A stretch of 8,322 nt of DNA from an uncultured Parasphingopyxis sp. Lineage in GTDB: Bacteria > Pseudomonadota > Alphaproteobacteria > Sphingomonadales > Sphingomonadaceae. The notes beneath the pieces are model-generated. The model had not been told where the DNA came from, did no database searches, and was given only the letters and a program-made list of their open reading frames with translations. The position numbers were made by a program, and so were the translations under genes. The DNA lies in NCBI GenBank assembly GCA_905479515.1, contig CAJQMX010000263.1, positions 1 through 8,322 on the forward strand, given 5' to 3'. Position 1 is the stretch's first letter. Each line of letters opens with the position of its first letter. Shown one piece after another: positions 5,801 through 8,322 of this stretch.

Positions 5801-8322
5801 TCAATGGTCCATATTGGGCCGTAGCCAACGCGCAGCGATATCCAGATCGACTTTGCGGCGGCTTGCATAGTCCTCAAGTTGATCCTGAGCGACCTTGGCC
5901 ACGCCGAAATATTGCGATTGCGGATGGCCAAAATAGAAACCGGACACGGCTGCGGTCGGGAACATCGCGAAACTCTCGGTCAGCTCGATCCCGGCTGGGC
6001 CGTTATGGCCCGACCCGCCGCCGAGCAGATCGAACAAGAGCGGTTTCAGGCTATGATCCGGGCAAGCCGGATAACCCGGCGCCGGGCGGATACCGTCATA
6101 TTTCTCGCGGATCAGATCCATATTCGAAAGGCCTTCGTCAGGCGCATAGCCCCATAGCTCTGTGCGGACATGGGCGTGCATACGCTCGGCAAAGGCTTCG
6201 GCGAGGCGATCGGCCAGCGCCTTTAACAGGATATCGGAATAATCATCCGTATCAGCCTTGAAGCGGGCCAGATGCTCTTCGATGCCATGACCGGTGCAAA
6301 CAGCGAAACCGCCAATCCAGTCACCCGCCGGATCGATGAAATCGGCGAGGCACATATTGGGCCGGCCAGACCGTTTTACGACCTGTTGGCGCAGCATGGG
6401 GAGCCGGTGTTCACCGACACCATCCATGACGATGATATCATCGCCATCCCGGCGACATTCCCACAAGCCCGCAACGGCGCGCGGCTTGAGCCAGCCTTCC
6501 GTGATAATCCAGTCAAGCATTGCCTGTCCGTCCTTGAACAGATCCCGCGCGCTTTCCCCAACAACATCGTCATCCAGGATCGCCGGATAATTCCCCGCCA
6601 GCTCCCAGGCGCGAAAGAAGGGCGTCCAATCGATATAGTCGCGCAGATCATCAAGCGGCCAATCATCGAAAACATGCAGGCCCGGCTTGAGCGGGGCGTC
6701 CGGCTTGAGCGCCATATCGGCAACAAAGCTGTTGGCCCGCGCCTCATTCAGGGTAACAAGTTTGCTCGCGCCCCTGCCCTTTCGCGCCGTCCGGATCTCG
6801 TCATACTCATTGGCAGTCTGCTCGACGAACGGGTCGCGCTGGGTCTGCGAGACGAGAGTCGAGGCAACGCCAACCGCGCGGCTTGCGTCAAGCACATGGA
6901 TCGTCGGCCCGGCATAGGCAGGTTCAATCCTGAGCGCCGTATGGACGCGGCTCGTCGTGGCCCCGCCGATCAGCAATGGAATCTGCAGCTCGGCTCGATC
7001 CATTTCTTCCGCGACAGTCACCATCTCGTCCAGCGAGGGCGTGATCAGGCCGGAAAGCCCTATGATATCTGCCTTGTTTTCGTTGGCGGCGGTCAGGATA
7101 TCGCTCCACGGGACCATCACGCCGAGATCGATAACTTCGAAGCCGTTACACTGGAGAACGACGCCGACGATATTCTTCCCGATATCATGCACATCGCCCT
7201 TCACGGTCGCCATGATGATCGTGCCCTTGCCCTTGGCTTTCTCATCCTTTTCTTCTTCAATGAAGGGAAGCAGATGGGCGACGGCTTTCTTCATTACCCG
7301 CGCTGATTTGACGACCTGGGGCAGAAACATCTTGCCGCTGCCAAACAGATCGCCAACCACATTCATCCCGTCCATCAACGGGCCTTCAATCACCTCGATA
7401 GGCTTGCCGCCGCGTGCATAAATCTCTTGCCGCGCTTCTTCGGTATCATCGACAACATGCGCATCGATGCCTTTGACGAGCGCATATTCGAGCCGCTTGA
7501 TCACGTCCCAGCCGCGCCATTCCTCGGCGGCCTTTTCGGCCCGCGCATCAGTTCCGCGATACCGTTCGGCGAGCGTGATGAGATTTTCGGTTGGGTCGCC
7601 GCCAGCCGCTGGCGTGCGGTCGAAGATCACATCCTCGCAGGCCTCACGCAGTTCGGGGTCGATCGCGTCATACACGTCAAGCTGACCGGCATTGACGATG
7701 CCCATATCCATACCCGCCGGGATCGCGTGATAGAGGAACACGCTGTGCATGGCCCGGCGGACCGGCTCATTGCCCCGGAAACTGAACGACAGGTTGGAAA
7801 GACCGCCGGAAATATGGACGCCTGGGCAGAGCGCGCGAATTTCCCGCGCCGCCTCGATAAAATCAATCGCATAGCGGCGATGCTCGTCAATGCCGGTCGC
7901 AATCGCGAAAACATTGGGATCAAAGATGATGTCTTCGGGCGGGAAGCCGTTTTCGGTGAGGAGCTTGTACGCGCGCTGACAAATTTCAACCTTGCGTTCC
8001 CTGGTGTCCGCCTGACCGGTTTCGTCGAACGCCATCACGACGACCGCCGCGCCATAGGCCCGGCATTTTGCGGCATAGGCAAGAAACTCTGCCTCGCCTT
8101 CTTTCATCGAAATCGAATTGACGATGGGTTTGCCCGACACGCATTTAAGGCCTGCTTCGATTACCGACCATTTCGAGCTGTCGATCATGAAGGGCACGCG
8201 CGCGATATCGGGTTCGGCAGCGATCAATTTAAGGAATGTCGTCATCGCCTTTTCGGCGTCGAGCAGCCCTTCATCCATGTTGATGTCAATGATCTGCGCG
8301 CCATTCTCAACCTGCTGGCGGG
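5801..8322 (-). CDS. metH: Cobalamin-dependent methionine synthase (pterin, cap, B12 and activation domains; 5' end beyond window)
   Basis: The visible 839 residues make methionine by moving a methyl group from 5-methyltetrahydrofolate through cobalamin to homocysteine in the cytoplasm. The frame is open to the right edge, beginning [14 protein letters not shown] just before MDEG. Domains in visible numbering: pterin-binding about 1-230 ([30 protein letters not shown]); cap about 265-360 ([28 protein letters not shown]); B12-binding about 365-500 with D376-x-H378 in DVHDIGKN, where H378 is the lower axial cobalt ligand, and S429, the equivalent of E. coli Ser810; AdoMet-dependent reactivation domain about 525-839 with [10 protein letters not shown] (745-754) and LTESFAM. 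All key residues are intact. The homocysteine/zinc domain is not visible; it may lie further upstream in the same gene or, as I recall for several alphaproteobacteria, in a separate neighbouring gene. The stop is TGA at 5803-5801. Confidence 0.96.
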   Translation of the reverse strand, partial: RQQVENGAQIIDINMDEGLLDAEKAMTTFLKLIAAEPDIARVPFMIDSSKWSVIEAGLKCVSGKPIVNSISMKEGEAEFLAYAAKCRAYGAAVVVMAFDETGQADTRERKVEICQRAYKLLTENGFPPEDIIFDPNVFAIATGIDEHRRYAIDFIEAAREIRALCPGVHISGGLSNLSFSFRGNEPVRRAMHSVFLYHAIPAGMDMGIVNAGQLDVYDAIDPELREACEDVIFDRTPAAGGDPTENLITLAERYRGTDARAEKAAEEWRGWDVIKRLEYALVKGIDAHVVDDTEEARQEIYARGGKPIEVIEGPLMDGMNVVGDLFGSGKMFLPQVVKSARVMKKAVAHLLPFIEEEKDEKAKGKGTIIMATVKGDVHDIGKNIVGVVLQCNGFEVIDLGVMVPWSDILTAANENKADIIGLSGLITPSLDEMVTVAEEMDRAELQIPLLIGGATTSRVHTALRIEPAYAGPTIHVLDASRAVGVASTLVSQTQRDPFVEQTANEYDEIRTARKGRGASKLVTLNEARANSFVADMALKPDAPLKPGLHVFDDWPLDDLRDYIDWTPFFRAWELAGNYPAILDDDVVGESARDLFKDGQAMLDWIITEGWLKPRAVAGLWECRRDGDDIIVMDGVGEHRLPMLRQQVVKRSGRPNMCLADFIDPAGDWIGGFAVCTGHGIEEHLARFKADTDDYSDILLKALADRLAEAFAERMHAHVRTELWGYAPDEGLSNMDLIREKYDGIRPAPGYPACPDHSLKPLLFDLLGGGSGHNGPAGIELTESFAMFPTAAVSGFYFGHPQSQYFGVAKVAQDQLEDYASRRKVDLDIAARWLRPNMDH

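Noticed and set aside
6272..7306. Plus-strand open frame of 344 codons opposite metH
   Set aside because: The minus strand encodes an unambiguous MetH across the whole stretch. The plus-strand translation has no recognisable domain, is rich in Arg, Pro and Ile as expected of a GC-rich antisense frame, and has no convincing ribosome binding site.
1..8322. A hidden novel multi-gene system such as defence, mobile or secondary metabolite genes
   Set aside because: Every stretch is explained by recognisable housekeeping or envelope genes with similar base composition. No transposase, integrase, toxin-antitoxin pair, repeats or att-like sites are visible.

Overview
The window looks like ordinary chromosomal DNA from an alphaproteobacterium, most likely of the order Sphingomonadales. 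The evidence is moderately high GC with uniform codon use, alphaproteobacterial-style MetH and DsbD-family proteins, and an alkaline phosphatase whose active-site spacing matches, as I recall it, the Sphingomonas enzyme SPAP. The placement is inference from protein resemblance; no rRNA or other marker is present. I see no mobile element, CRISPR array, tRNA or phage gene.

Layout. Positions 1-454 (minus) hold the 5' part of an exported DsbD/ScsB-like thiol:disulfide protein that runs off the left edge. A 68-bp divergent spacer separates it from a secreted PafA/SPAP-type alkaline phosphatase (523-2175, plus). That gene converges, with one base between stop codons, on a membrane-anchored AtsA-like sulfatase (2177-3919, minus). 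Behind the sulfatase on the same strand are a six-helix DUF4386 membrane protein (3970-4668), an exported right-handed beta-helix protein (4749-5690) and the pterin-, cobalamin- and AdoMet-binding part of methionine synthase, metH (5801-8322, open at the right edge). No stretch over 300 bases lacks a gene; the longest spacer is 110 bases.

How it works together. Four of the six proteins carry a signal peptide, so most of the region serves the cell envelope or periplasm. The phosphatase and sulfatase belong to the same alkaline phosphatase superfamily and would release phosphate and sulfate from organic esters outside the cytoplasm. DUF4386 and the sulfatase may be cotranscribed (50-nt gap). 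MetH is cytoplasmic housekeeping metabolism and is probably unrelated to its neighbours.

The most notable non-coding signals are a perfect 18-bp palindrome just upstream of the DUF4386 gene (probable operator), a possible intrinsic terminator for the phosphatase written into the codons of the sulfatase's basic tail, and two 24-bp-spaced TTAACC repeats upstream of the beta-helix gene. Two genes are best started at GTG codons picked out by good Shine-Dalgarno sequences. I found no evidence of a previously undescribed multi-gene system; the least characterised member is the beta-helix protein.
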